From Ferdinandcohnia sp036962685 (GTDB lineage Bacteria > Bacillota > Bacilli > Bacillales > Bacillaceae_L), in the NCBI RefSeq assembly GCF_036962685.1, contig NZ_JBALOP010000063.1, forward strand, positions 7,736 through 71,735: a DNA stretch of 64,000 nucleotides. Direction: 5' to 3'. This document shows, piece after piece, positions 40,149-48,345 of this stretch. Numbering within the stretch: the stretch's first letter is position 1; every line of letters starts with the position of its first letter. The notes below the pieces were generated by a model, which saw only the letters and a program-made list of their open reading frames with translations, had not been told where the DNA came from and did no database searches. A program made the translations under genes and the position numbers.

Positions 40149-41729
40149 GTGAAAAGAGAAGATTTAATTGCGCCTGCAAAGTATAACCTGGTTCAGGAAA
40201 TTGAAAAATATGCAAATGATCCAAAAAAGGTTGCCTTAAAATGGGAAGATGAGCAGGGCTCTAAAAAGGAAATTACATACGTAGACCTCTTCAAAAATGT
40301 TAATCGAATTGGTAATACCTTAATTAACAATGGCCTTAAGAAAGGTGATAAAGTATTAGTCATCGTTCCTCGTCTAGTAGAAGCATATATGGTTTATTTA
40401 GGTGCATTAAAAGCCGGCTTAGTCGTCATCCCTAGCTCTGAAATGCTCCGTGCAAAAGAACTTCAATATCGAATCGTACATGGAGACGTTAAAGCGATTA
40501 TTAGCTATCACCCATATTGCGATCAGTTTTTATCCATCGAAAATATCGAACACATTCATAAGTTTGCAGTTGGCGAAAAAGTGGACGGTTGGATTTCCTT
40601 AGAAGAGGAAATGAAAAAGCAATCTGACCAACTACCTGTAGTAAAAACAAGTAAGGATGACATGGCCTTTTTATCCTATACATCTGGGACAACAGGGAAT
40701 CCAAAGGGTGTTGTTCATACGCATGCATGGGCATATGCACATCTAAAAACAGCAGCACCATACTGGCTAAGTATCAGTGAATCAGATACTGTTTGGGCTA
40801 CCGCGGGTCCAGGCTGGCAAAAATGGATTTGGAGCCCATTCCTTTCTGTACTAGGAAGTGGTGCAACTGGATTTGTGTATTTCGGCAAATTTAATCCAAA
40901 TAAATACTTGGAATTGCTAAGCTCATATAAAATAAATGTCTTATGTTGTACACCAACCGAATATCGTATCATGGCAAAGGTAGAAAATCTGTCTGATTAC
41001 TCACTTCCAGATTTGCATAGTGCTGTTTCAGCGGGAGAGCCTTTAAATCGGGAAGTAATTGACACATTCAAAAGAGAATTTAACGTAGAAGTTCGTGATG
41101 GATATGGTCAGACCGAAAATACATTATTAGTAGGGGTTTTAAAAGGAATGGCAATTAAACCTGGATCAATGGGGAAACCAACACCAGGCAATCATGTTGA
41201 AATTGTCGACGAGTTCGGAAATCCTTGTGCGGTAGGTGAAGTAGGTGAGATTGGTGTCCACGTTGATACACCGGCTCTATTTAAGGAATATTACAAGGAT
41301 CCTGAAAGAACAGCCATGCAATATCGAGGAGATTACTATATTACAGGTGACAAGGCGAAGAAGGACGAAGATGGCTATTTCTGGTTTGAAGGACGTTCGG
41401 ACGATATTATTATAAGTTCAGGCTACACCATTGGGCCATTTGAGGTTGAAGATGCCCTTGTTAAGCATCCATCTGTAAAAGAGTGTGCGGTTGTAGCAAG
41501 CCCTGATGAGATTCGTGGAAATATCGTAAAAGCATTCGTCGTACTTCGTGAAGGTATAGCTTCCAATGAGGAACTTGTTAAAGAACTACAGGAACATGTA
41601 AAACAAATGACAGCACCTTATAAATACCCAAGAAAAATAGAATTTGTAAGTGATCTACCAAAGACAACTTCAGGAAAAATTAGAAGAATTGAGTTACGGC
41701 AGGCAGAAACAGCTAAGGCAAAAGCATAA
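40149..41729 (+). CDS. ytcI: AMP-forming acyl-CoA synthetase (YtcI/MbcS-like)
   Basis: A 526-residue ANL-superfamily enzyme that activates a short-chain carboxylic acid with ATP and CoA. Signatures: P-loop SYTSGTTGNPKGVVH (about 177-191), ATAGPGWQKW, the A5 motif DGYGQTEN, and YITGDKAKKDEDGYFWFEGR. The C-terminal PKTTSGKIRR resembles the AcuA target site of AcsA, so acetylation control is plausible. B. subtilis YtcI at this place has been linked to branched short-chain acids (MbcS); the substrate here is inferred. GGAGGAGG is upstream. Confidence 0.85.
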   Translation: MKREDLIAPAKYNLVQEIEKYANDPKKVALKWEDEQGSKKEITYVDLFKNVNRIGNTLINNGLKKGDKVLVIVPRLVEAYMVYLGALKAGLVVIPSSEMLRAKELQYRIVHGDVKAIISYHPYCDQFLSIENIEHIHKFAVGEKVDGWISLEEEMKKQSDQLPVVKTSKDDMAFLSYTSGTTGNPKGVVHTHAWAYAHLKTAAPYWLSISESDTVWATAGPGWQKWIWSPFLSVLGSGATGFVYFGKFNPNKYLELLSSYKINVLCCTPTEYRIMAKVENLSDYSLPDLHSAVSAGEPLNREVIDTFKREFNVEVRDGYGQTENTLLVGVLKGMAIKPGSMGKPTPGNHVEIVDEFGNPCAVGEVGEIGVHVDTPALFKEYYKDPERTAMQYRGDYYITGDKAKKDEDGYFWFEGRSDDIIISSGYTIGPFEVEDALVKHPSVKECAVVASPDEIRGNIVKAFVVLREGIASNEELVKELQEHVKQMTAPYKYPRKIEFVSDLPKTTSGKIRRIELRQAETAKAKA

Positions 41730-41733
41730 TAAG

Positions 41734-41772
41734 TAGAAAAAGCAGATAGTATTTTTACTACCTGCTTTTTCG
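41734..41772 (+). terminator. Intrinsic terminator after ytcI
   Basis: GAAAAAGCAGATAGT / ACTACCTGCTTTTTC. Confidence 0.7.
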
Positions 41773-41815
41773 TGTTAAAGTAATCTTAATTAACTTTTGA
41801 ACAGTAGGTGTAATG

Positions 41816-43405
41816 ATGGGGACTTTATGGACGGGTGGACAAATTTACACGATGAATCGGGAAAATGAGACTGTCGAAGCAGTCTTCGTAGAAAATGGTA
41901 CCATTAAGGCTACAGGAATGAAGCGAGAGCTTGAAAAAAAATATTATAATAAAATCTCTAGGGTTGTTGATTTAAAAGGAAATACAATGTTTCCGGGGTT
42001 TATTGATAGTCATATGCATCTTATCGGTCACGGAGAAAAATTGATGAAACTAGATTTTTCAGAAATGACATCGTCTAACAGCATAAGTGAAGCGATTCAA
42101 GAATATGTAAAAGACAAGCCTGAAGGTGACTGGATTATAGGAGAAGGCTGGAATGAAAATCAGCTTCCTGACCGAAAAATTTTCCACCGAAATGAACTAG
42201 ATGAACTCTCACCCGATAATCCGCTCATGTTAAAAAGAATTTGTCGACATGCTGTTGTTGCAAATACAAAGGCGCTTGAATTAGCCGGAATAACGGATGA
42301 TACACCAAATCCTGAAGGTGGGGTTATTGTAAGGGATACAAATGGAGTTGCTACAGGGTATTTACTAGACCAAGCTCAGGAGCTTGTAAAAGCTGTAATT
42401 CCTGCGGTAACGGAAGATTATATTCAAAATGCACTTCGTTTATCCATTAGGGATTGCCATCGTGTAGGTCTTGTGGGCGGACATACAGAGGATTTGAATT
42501 ATTATGGAGGTTTTTTACGTACCTATAAAGGATTTCAAAAGGTAATAAATGAAGATGAGCTTAAATTTCGCACAAATCTATTAATTCACCATGAAGCCGT
42601 TGATGACATGCATCGTTTAGGCTACCAATTTGGTGACAGAGAAGAATTCTTAGAATTTGGTGCGATGAAAATTTTTGCGGATGGCTCTCTTGGTGGGAGG
42701 ACCGCATTGTTAAGTCATCCGTATAATGATTCACCGGACACGTTTGGTGTTGCAATCCACACGTTAGATGAACTTAAAAAACTTGTTCAAAAGGCTAGAC
42801 GGTATAAGATGCCGGTTGCCGTGCATGCAATAGGTGACCTTGCCTTTGAATATGTGTTAGATGCGATTGAAGAATTTCCACCATTAAAAAATCAACGTGA
42901 TCGTCTAATTCATGCTCAAATTTTACGGGAAGAGTTAATCGAACGAGCAAAACAATTACCAGTTATTCTCGATATTCAGCCTAGATTTGTCGTTTCAGAT
43001 TTTCCATGGGTGGTTGAAAGAATTGGTGAAATGAACATGGAATATTGTTATGCATGGAAGACATTATTGGGTGCTGGCCTTCATTGTGCAGGAGGATCTG
43101 ATGCTCCGATTGAACCGATTGATCCTCTTTTAGGAATTCATGCAGCAGTTACCAGAAAGAAACCATGGAAAGACGAGATTTATATGCTTGAACAAAGAAT
43201 CTCTGTTTACGAGGCTGTACAGTTATTTACAACAGGAAGTGCCTATGCGATTGGAAAAGAGGATTGTATGGGGAAAATTATTCAAGGCTTTAAAGCGGAT
43301 TTTACCATTCTTGATAAAGATCTTATTCATATCCAGGAAGATGAAATTCTAAGTACAAATGTTATGATGACAGTCGTTGCTGATACAGTAATGTATGAAC
43401 GATAA
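41816..43405 (+). CDS. ytcJ: YtcJ-like metal-dependent amidohydrolase (amidohydrolase 3)
   Basis: A 529-residue TIM-barrel amidohydrolase with the early metal motif GFIDSHMHLIGHG (about 60-72), the lysine-region GAMKIFADGSLGGRT, the metal histidines in PVAVHAIGD and LIHAQIL, and the Asp in AGGSDAPIEP. YtcJ-type enzymes are exoenzyme-like hydrolases with unknown natural substrates; formamide and aryl-amide activity is reported in relatives. ATG 41816 has a 5-nt spacing from TAGGTG; ATG 41813 is the alternative. Convergent with NAD kinase. Confidence 0.85.
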   Translation: MGTLWTGGQIYTMNRENETVEAVFVENGTIKATGMKRELEKKYYNKISRVVDLKGNTMFPGFIDSHMHLIGHGEKLMKLDFSEMTSSNSISEAIQEYVKDKPEGDWIIGEGWNENQLPDRKIFHRNELDELSPDNPLMLKRICRHAVVANTKALELAGITDDTPNPEGGVIVRDTNGVATGYLLDQAQELVKAVIPAVTEDYIQNALRLSIRDCHRVGLVGGHTEDLNYYGGFLRTYKGFQKVINEDELKFRTNLLIHHEAVDDMHRLGYQFGDREEFLEFGAMKIFADGSLGGRTALLSHPYNDSPDTFGVAIHTLDELKKLVQKARRYKMPVAVHAIGDLAFEYVLDAIEEFPPLKNQRDRLIHAQILREELIERAKQLPVILDIQPRFVVSDFPWVVERIGEMNMEYCYAWKTLLGAGLHCAGGSDAPIEPIDPLLGIHAAVTRKKPWKDEIYMLEQRISVYEAVQLFTTGSAYAIGKEDCMGKIIQGFKADFTILDKDLIHIQEDEILSTNVMMTVVADTVMYER

Positions 43406-43408
43406 AGT

Positions 43409-43438
43409 AAAAGACCAAGCAGCAGCTTGGTCTTAAAA
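43409..43438. terminator. Hairpin between convergent ytcJ and nadK2
   Basis: AAGACCAAGC-AGCA-GCTTGGTCTT; the minus-strand side has the better T-run (TCTTTTAC). Confidence 0.6.
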
Positions 43439-43442
43439 CGTA

Positions 43443-44240
43443 TTACAAAAATGTTCGTTTAACCTTTTCCCAGAAAGAATTATCTTTTAATTTCACCGTT
43501 TTAATTCTTTTTTCACTTAACTGTATTTCAATTTGCTTTACATTTCGAATGCTGAGAGCTTCGTTGTCCATCCCAATCGTTGGGAAGTCGTTTCCATCCT
43601 CTACATCTCGCAATGTTAATTTTCGTGTACCACTTAAGATAAACGGAGAATCTAAAGTACGATATTGATTGGTATTTAATGACGCTAGTTCAGTGACTTG
43701 CATACAAGGAAGCAATGGATCTACAACTGCGCCTCTAACCGATTTATTATAAGCAGTACTTCCAGTTGGGGTCGATATGATCATGCCATCGCCACGGAAT
43801 GTTTCAAAATGTAAATCATCAATATAGACGTCTAAAACCAAGGTTTTTATGATTGCTGAACGAATGGAGCATTCATTTAAACAATAAAATGATGGGTTAT
43901 TATCTACTTTCACCTCAATGATTGGGTATCTGCGAACTTCAATTTTTTCGTTTAACATTGCTTCAACCATTTTGTCCGTTTCATCAGCATGGAAATCACA
44001 ATAAAGGTTTAATGCACCAGTTGTTGAAATCCCAACATATAGACAGTCCTGGCGAAAATTTGTTTGACGAACCGCCTGTAGGAAAGCCCCGTCTCCCCCT
44101 ATACTTACGATGATATTTGCTTTTTTAGAATCATCCACAATGGTAAATTGATGCTCTTTAGCTAACTGATTAAGTTTTTCAACATATTCAATTAGTTTAT
44201 CTTCTTTTCTATAAAAGAAATAGAGATTCCGACGTTCCAT
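43443..44240 (-). CDS. nadK2: NAD kinase 2 (PpnKB, YtdI)
   Basis: A 265-residue NAD kinase that makes NADP. The nucleotide motif SIGGDGAFLQAV (GGDG, about 57-68), NECSIRS and the substrate loop STPTGSTAYN are typical. Bacillus species carry two NAD kinases; this locus corresponds to the second, ytdI. ATG 44240 follows GAGGAGGG; ATG 44288 is open upstream but without a site. It lies divergent from sppA. Confidence 0.9.
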   Translation of the reverse strand: MERRNLYFFYRKEDKLIEYVEKLNQLAKEHQFTIVDDSKKANIIVSIGGDGAFLQAVRQTNFRQDCLYVGISTTGALNLYCDFHADETDKMVEAMLNEKIEVRRYPIIEVKVDNNPSFYCLNECSIRSAIIKTLVLDVYIDDLHFETFRGDGMIISTPTGSTAYNKSVRGAVVDPLLPCMQVTELASLNTNQYRTLDSPFILSGTRKLTLRDVEDGNDFPTIGMDNEALSIRNVKQIEIQLSEKRIKTVKLKDNSFWEKVKRTFL

Positions 44241-44410
44241 ATAAATACCCTCCTCTGATTTTAAAATGAATATAAATGGGTTATACAATTAAAGCTAGTA
44301 TGAACCCTTACAATTAGTTTAACAATTAAATGAAACTATTTTGGATTTGAATCGTATTTATTTTTGAACAATTTTTGAATAGTATCCATCAATGTAGGAG
44401 GAAAAAAGAA

Positions 44411-45424
44411 ATGAATGGGAAACGGTGGGCAGCATTAGGAATTGCTGCAGTCATATTTATATTTTCGATCTTTTTTAATTTCGCGACCAATTTAGCCTCG
44501 AAAAACTTCAGTAGTTTATCAGATGAATTTCTAGCGGCTTCAAATGAAGAATTTCTCGAAAATGTTGTAATCGAAGGAAAAGGTATGAATAAGATACTCG
44601 TGTTATCTGTTAATGGAGTGATTCAGGATACAGGTGAGGATGTGACTTCCTTCTTCCAAACAGCTGGCTATCAACATCAAGCATTCTTAAAAATGATTGA
44701 AAAGGCTGAAAAGGATAAAACGGTGAAGGGAATTATTCTTAAGGTTAATTCACCGGGAGGCGGAGTTGTCGAAAGTGCGGAAATACATAAAAAATTAACC
44801 GATTTTAAAGAAGCAACAAAAAAACCAATTTATGTGTCAATGGGAGCGATGGCAGCTTCAGGCGGTTACTATATTTCTGCTCCAGCAGACAAAATATTTG
44901 CTACACCTGACACGATGACTGGTTCACTAGGGGTGATTATGCAAGGGATAAATTATAGTGGCCTAGCGGAAAAATATGGCGTGAAATTTGAAACGATCAA
45001 AAGTGGTCCATATAAGGATATCATGTCCCCGAGTAGGGAAATGACTGAAGAAGAAAGAAACATTATGCAAACGATGGTCAATAATGCATATCAGGGATTT
45101 GTCGATGTGATTGCGGAGGGTCGTAATATGTCTGATGCGGATGTTCGCCGTATTGCTGATGGGCGAATCTATGATGGGAGACAAGCTAAGGATATTCATC
45201 TAATTGACGAATTAGGGTACTTTGAGGATACGGTTGAAGCCATGAAACAGGATTTCGATCTTGGAAATATCCGAGTTGTGGAGTATGAGGCTAACTTTGG
45301 ATTTGGATCCCTTTTTTCAATGAGTGCGAAAAAATTATTTAGTGATGACATCGAAATGGCTACGGTAGTTCATCTTTTATCACAGCCAAATTCACCTAGA
45401 ATGATGTACTTGTACGCAGAATAG
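44411..45424 (+). CDS. sppA: Signal peptide peptidase SppA
   Basis: A 337-residue membrane-anchored serine protease that degrades cleaved signal peptides and, in B. subtilis, contributes to lantibiotic resistance. One N-terminal transmembrane helix (about 6-27) precedes a Clp-like protease domain; the Ser-Lys dyad is Ser150 in MAASGGYY and Lys202 in GPYKDIM, with the same 52-residue spacing as B. subtilis (147/199). AGGAGG is before ATG 44411. Followed 11 bp later by yteJ, as in B. subtilis, so an operon is likely. Confidence 0.93.
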   Translation: MNGKRWAALGIAAVIFIFSIFFNFATNLASKNFSSLSDEFLAASNEEFLENVVIEGKGMNKILVLSVNGVIQDTGEDVTSFFQTAGYQHQAFLKMIEKAEKDKTVKGIILKVNSPGGGVVESAEIHKKLTDFKEATKKPIYVSMGAMAASGGYYISAPADKIFATPDTMTGSLGVIMQGINYSGLAEKYGVKFETIKSGPYKDIMSPSREMTEEERNIMQTMVNNAYQGFVDVIAEGRNMSDADVRRIADGRIYDGRQAKDIHLIDELGYFEDTVEAMKQDFDLGNIRVVEYEANFGFGSLFSMSAKKLFSDDIEMATVVHLLSQPNSPRMMYLYAE

Positions 45425-45435
45425 GGGGGACTAAC

Positions 45436-45933
45436 TTGAATTTAGATCTTACACATGAAGGGGTACAAGGAAGTAATCATGTTCACGATCATACAGCTCG
45501 ACCAGTCGTTCAAGACATGCCACGCTATGCAGGCTTTTGGATGCGGTTTTGGGCATATTTATTAGACTTAGTTGTGATCGGGAGTTTAAATCGTATCTTG
45601 GTTTATCCAGTATTTAGGGCGCTAGACATTCCTTTATCTGAAAGTAATATGTTTGGCGCTGCATCGATTGCTACCGCTGTAGTGTTTTATTTGTATTTTG
45701 TGTTGATGACAAAGTTTTTTAACCAAACATTAGGGAAGATGGTGTTTGGAGTAAAGGTTGTATCTCTTGACGGGCGATCACTAACCTGGATGACAGTTTT
45801 ATTTAGGGAGTTCATTGGTCGGTATATCTCTAAGCTCTTTTTCATCGGCTATATTATCGTTGCTTTTCTTCCAAAAAAACAAGGAATTCACGACCTTTTG
45901 TCAGAAACAACTGTTATACATGCTAAAAAATAA
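45436..45933 (+). CDS. yteJ: YteJ, RDD-family membrane protein
   Basis: A 165-residue integral membrane protein of the RDD family with a soluble N-terminus and about three to four transmembrane helices (from residue 35). RDD hallmarks are the Arg in AGFWMRFWAYLLDL and the Asp in that segment, plus NQTLGKMVFGVKVV. The start is TTG after AGGGGGGA. YteJ is the partner of SppA in Bacillus and inhibits the protease, which the tight spacing to sppA supports. Confidence 0.88.
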   Translation: MNLDLTHEGVQGSNHVHDHTARPVVQDMPRYAGFWMRFWAYLLDLVVIGSLNRILVYPVFRALDIPLSESNMFGAASIATAVVFYLYFVLMTKFFNQTLGKMVFGVKVVSLDGRSLTWMTVLFREFIGRYISKLFFIGYIIVAFLPKKQGIHDLLSETTVIHAKK

Positions 45934-45962
45934 AGAGTGTCCATGGACACTCTTTTTTTTTG
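45934..45962 (+). terminator. Intrinsic terminator after sppA-yteJ
   Basis: AGAGTGTCCATGGACACTCT, a perfect palindrome, followed by eight T. Confidence 0.85.
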
Positions 45963-46046
45963 GATTCACTTTACCAAACTCTGCCTTTTCACGTATTTTT
46001 TACAATCTGGTAGGTGATAATGAAACATTGAAGGGATGTGAGTGTC

Positions 46047-46745
46047 GTGAAGTGGCTATTATTCATTTTATTATTTCTGGTCCTTTTTATCTTTTTATTT
46101 GTAATAACAAGGCTAACAATTTTTATAGAAGCAAATCACTCACAGGACGATGACCATATTAAGATCAGATTCAGCATTTGGTTTGGATTGATAAAATATA
46201 CCATCAATGTGCCGATGGTTGCAATTGACAAGGAAACGCCTAGCATTGTGTTCAAAAAGGAAAAGAAAGCAAACATCGCTTCAGAGGGGAAAAAGAAAAA
46301 AGGGAAATTCTCTTTTCAAAATTTAATGGAGAATCTCCACGATACAAAATTAATCCTTAATCGAGTGATTGATTTGGTACCAATACTTAAACATTTTTTT
46401 AAGAAAATTTCAGTTTCAAAATTCGAATGGCATTCCCATATTGGGGTTGGAGATGCCGCTCATACAGGGATTATCACAGGACTTGGTTGGTCCATCAAAG
46501 GGACTATTATTGGAGTGATCAGCCATTATTTGAACCTAAAAACACATCCTGATTATTCTATTACTCCCTCATTCCAGGTGGCTGTATCCGAAACAAGGCT
46601 AAGATGCATGATTCATTTTCGAATCGGGTATGCTATAGTGGCAGGAATTAAAGCACTTAAAAGGTGGCGAGGGGGTTTGCCAAAATTTCAATCTCGGACC
46701 CTTTCAAAGCTTAATGATGCCGATTCGGATAAAAAATCAGTTTAG
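46047..46745 (+). CDS. ytfI: YtfI, DUF2953 membrane protein
   Basis: A 232-residue protein with one N-terminal transmembrane helix (about 3-25, WLLFILLFLVLFIFLFVI) and a C-terminal conserved domain (FEWHSHIGVGDAAHTGIITGLGW) typical of DUF2953. The middle is Lys-rich (about 70-90). Start choice is between GTG 46047 and GTG 46038; AAGGGATG suits 46047 better. It is followed by ytfJ with a 18-bp gap and is probably part of the same sporulation-related operon. Function unknown. Confidence 0.82.
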   Translation: MKWLLFILLFLVLFIFLFVITRLTIFIEANHSQDDDHIKIRFSIWFGLIKYTINVPMVAIDKETPSIVFKKEKKANIASEGKKKKGKFSFQNLMENLHDTKLILNRVIDLVPILKHFFKKISVSKFEWHSHIGVGDAAHTGIITGLGWSIKGTIIGVISHYLNLKTHPDYSITPSFQVAVSETRLRCMIHFRIGYAIVAGIKALKRWRGGLPKFQSRTLSKLNDADSDKKSV

Positions 46746-46763
46746 AAAAGTCAGGAGGAATGT

Positions 46764-47228
46764 ATGATGTCTGATCATCCAATACAGGGTTTAATGAAAA
46801 CCGCAATGGAAAATTTAAAACAAATGATAGATGTGAATACAATCATTGGGGACCCTGTTGAAACACCTGATGGGAGCGTAATTTTAACGGTCTCAAAAGT
46901 TGGCTTTGGATTTGCAGCAGGGGGTAGTGAGTTCAAGGGACAAGGTGAGGGTGGAAAAGATAACGGTGGTGGAGGTGGAGATCAACAGCAACAAGGCTCC
47001 AAACTACCATTCGGTGGAGGAAGTGGTGGAGGTGTATCAATTACACCAATCGCATTTTTAATTGTTAGTGCCAACGGAGTGAAGATGCTTCATCTGGATG
47101 AAAGCACTCATTTATTTGAAAAATTGCTGGAGCTTGCACCACAGGCTGTCGATAAAATCCAACAAATGTTAAAAAAGAATAATCAAGATCAACAAAATCA
47201 GCAAAAACAACCGGATTTCGATATATAG
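46764..47228 (+). CDS. gerW: YtfJ/GerW sporulation-germination protein
   Basis: A 154-residue spore protein. In B. subtilis GerW is needed for SleB-dependent germination. The conserved N-terminus (HPIQGLMKTAMENLKQMIDVNTIIGDPV) and PIAFLIVSANGVKML near residues 92-106 match the family. Between them is a Gly/Gln-rich low-complexity loop (about 52-90). The C-terminus is Gln-rich. ATG 46764 or 46767 follows AGGAGG. Expression in the forespore is known for B. subtilis; no clear sigma-F/G site was confirmed here. Confidence 0.88.
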   Translation: MMSDHPIQGLMKTAMENLKQMIDVNTIIGDPVETPDGSVILTVSKVGFGFAAGGSEFKGQGEGGKDNGGGGGDQQQQGSKLPFGGGSGGGVSITPIAFLIVSANGVKMLHLDESTHLFEKLLELAPQAVDKIQQMLKKNNQDQQNQQKQPDFDI

Positions 47229-47235
47229 AAACGAT

Positions 47236-47266
47236 AGAGTTAGCTGTCTAACAGTTGACTCTTTTT
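47236..47266 (+). terminator. Intrinsic terminator after ytfJ
   Basis: AGAGTTAGCTGT / ACAGTTGACTCT followed by TTTTT. Confidence 0.7.
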
Positions 47267-47268
47267 AA

Positions 47269-47460
47269 TTTTAATCAGCCCGGGTTAAAACCCCGGTTGA
47301 TTAAAATTAAAGCCTCCGGCGGAGACATGCGATTTTCAAAGGTAATTTTTCGAGTAGTAAGATCAAAGACTAAAAACGCCTCATCCTGTGGCAACGTCTT
47401 TATGACCCACTTCCTGTGGGCCTAAAATCTGGGCGCAAATACGCCAAGGCGCATTTGATA
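47269..47460 (+). repeat. Repeat family B, copy 2, upstream of tpx
   Basis: Begins with TTTTAATCA/TGATTAAAA (47269-47306) enclosing a GC-rich inner stem, then GCCTCCGGCGGA, two CCTGTGG hairpins (one CCCACTTCCTGTGGG), and ends with CAAATACGCC-AA-GGCGCATTTG. Longer than copy 1 by an extra hairpin in the middle. The tpx promoter lies after it. Confidence 0.85.
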
Positions 47461-47480
47461 CCCTTTTCCATTCGAATTTA

Positions 47481-47509
47481 TTGCAATCCTATGGAATTAA
47501 AGATATCAT
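47481..47509 (+). promoter_or_regulatory. Candidate sigma-A promoter of tpx
   Basis: TTGCAA-N17-TATCAT, 40 bp before the start codon. In B. subtilis tpx is activated by Spx, which was not tested here. Confidence 0.5.
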
Positions 47510-47548
47510 TTACACTGTACATATAAATTAAAGGAGGATTTTGGAAAA

Positions 47549-48049
47549 ATGGCAAATATCACATTTAAAAACAATCCAGTTACTTTATTGGGGAATGAAG
47601 TAAAGGTTGGAGATAAGGCTCCTGATTTTACTGTATTAGCAAATAATTTATCACCGGTAACACTTGCAGACTCAAAGGGATCTGTTCGCTTAATTAGTGT
47701 TGTTCCTTCACTTGATACAGGTGTATGTGATGCACAAACTCGTCGTTTTAATGAAGAGGCAGCTGGTTTAGGTAATGTAAAAATTTTAACAGTAAGTGTT
47801 GATTTGCCATTTGCACAAGCGCGTTGGTGTGGTGCAAACGGTATTGAAAATGTTCAAACTCTTTCCGACCATCGTGATCTTTCTTTCGGAGAAGCATATG
47901 GAGTAGCTATTCAAGAACTTCGCTTATTGGCTCGTGCCGTATTCGTTGTAGATAGCAACGACACTGTTACATATGTGGAATATGTTAGTGAAGCAACAAA
48001 CCATCCAAACTATGAAGCAGCATTAGAAGCAGCAAAGGCTGCACAATAA
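47549..48049 (+). CDS. tpx: Thiol peroxidase Tpx
   Basis: A 166-residue atypical 2-Cys peroxiredoxin that reduces alkyl and hydrogen peroxides using thioredoxin. The peroxidatic Cys60 lies in PSLDTGVCDAQT and the resolving Cys94 in ARWCGANG, with the correct spacing. AAAGGAGG stands 12 nt upstream of the ATG. Monocistronic between a family-B repeat and its own terminator. Confidence 0.95.
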   Translation: MANITFKNNPVTLLGNEVKVGDKAPDFTVLANNLSPVTLADSKGSVRLISVVPSLDTGVCDAQTRRFNEEAAGLGNVKILTVSVDLPFAQARWCGANGIENVQTLSDHRDLSFGEAYGVAIQELRLLARAVFVVDSNDTVTYVEYVSEATNHPNYEAALEAAKAAQ

Positions 48050-48063
48050 TGTAATCTCGGGGA

Positions 48064-48090
48064 GCCCCAATTAAATTGGGGTTCTTTTTT
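48064..48090 (+). terminator. Intrinsic terminator after tpx
   Basis: CCCCAATT-A-AATTGGGG followed by TTCTTTTTT. Confidence 0.85.
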
Positions 48091-48138
48091 ACTTTGTTGA
48101 ACTACAATATAATTTCTTTTAAAATAAAGGGAAATTAA

Positions 48139-48320
48139 CTTTATTCAACAGAAGTCCCCGCTACTCCAAGTGGGTACAAAAAGAGAACCAACTACCGTCC
48201 GGGCTCAAATTCCCACTGAATAAAGTTAAAGCCTCCGGCGGATGCCACGATTTTTCAAAGGAAACTTTTCGAGCAAGCTCGAAAAAAATCGGGCGCAAAT
48301 ACGCCAAGCCGCATTTGATT
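48139..48320 (+). repeat. Repeat family B, copy 3, in the ytxK leader
   Basis: Outer arms CTTTATTCA (48139-48147) and TGAATAAAG (48217-48225) as in copy 1, but with a 69-nt insert between them. Then GCCTCCGGCGGATGCCAC, a TTTCGAGCAAGCTCGAAA hairpin in place of the CCTGTGG hairpin, and CAAATACGCCAAGCCGCATTTG at the end. It stops 25 nt before the ytxK start; a TATAAT (48108-48113) lies just upstream. Confidence 0.85.
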
Positions 48321-48345
48321 AAGTTCGAAAAAAGGAGTTATAACA

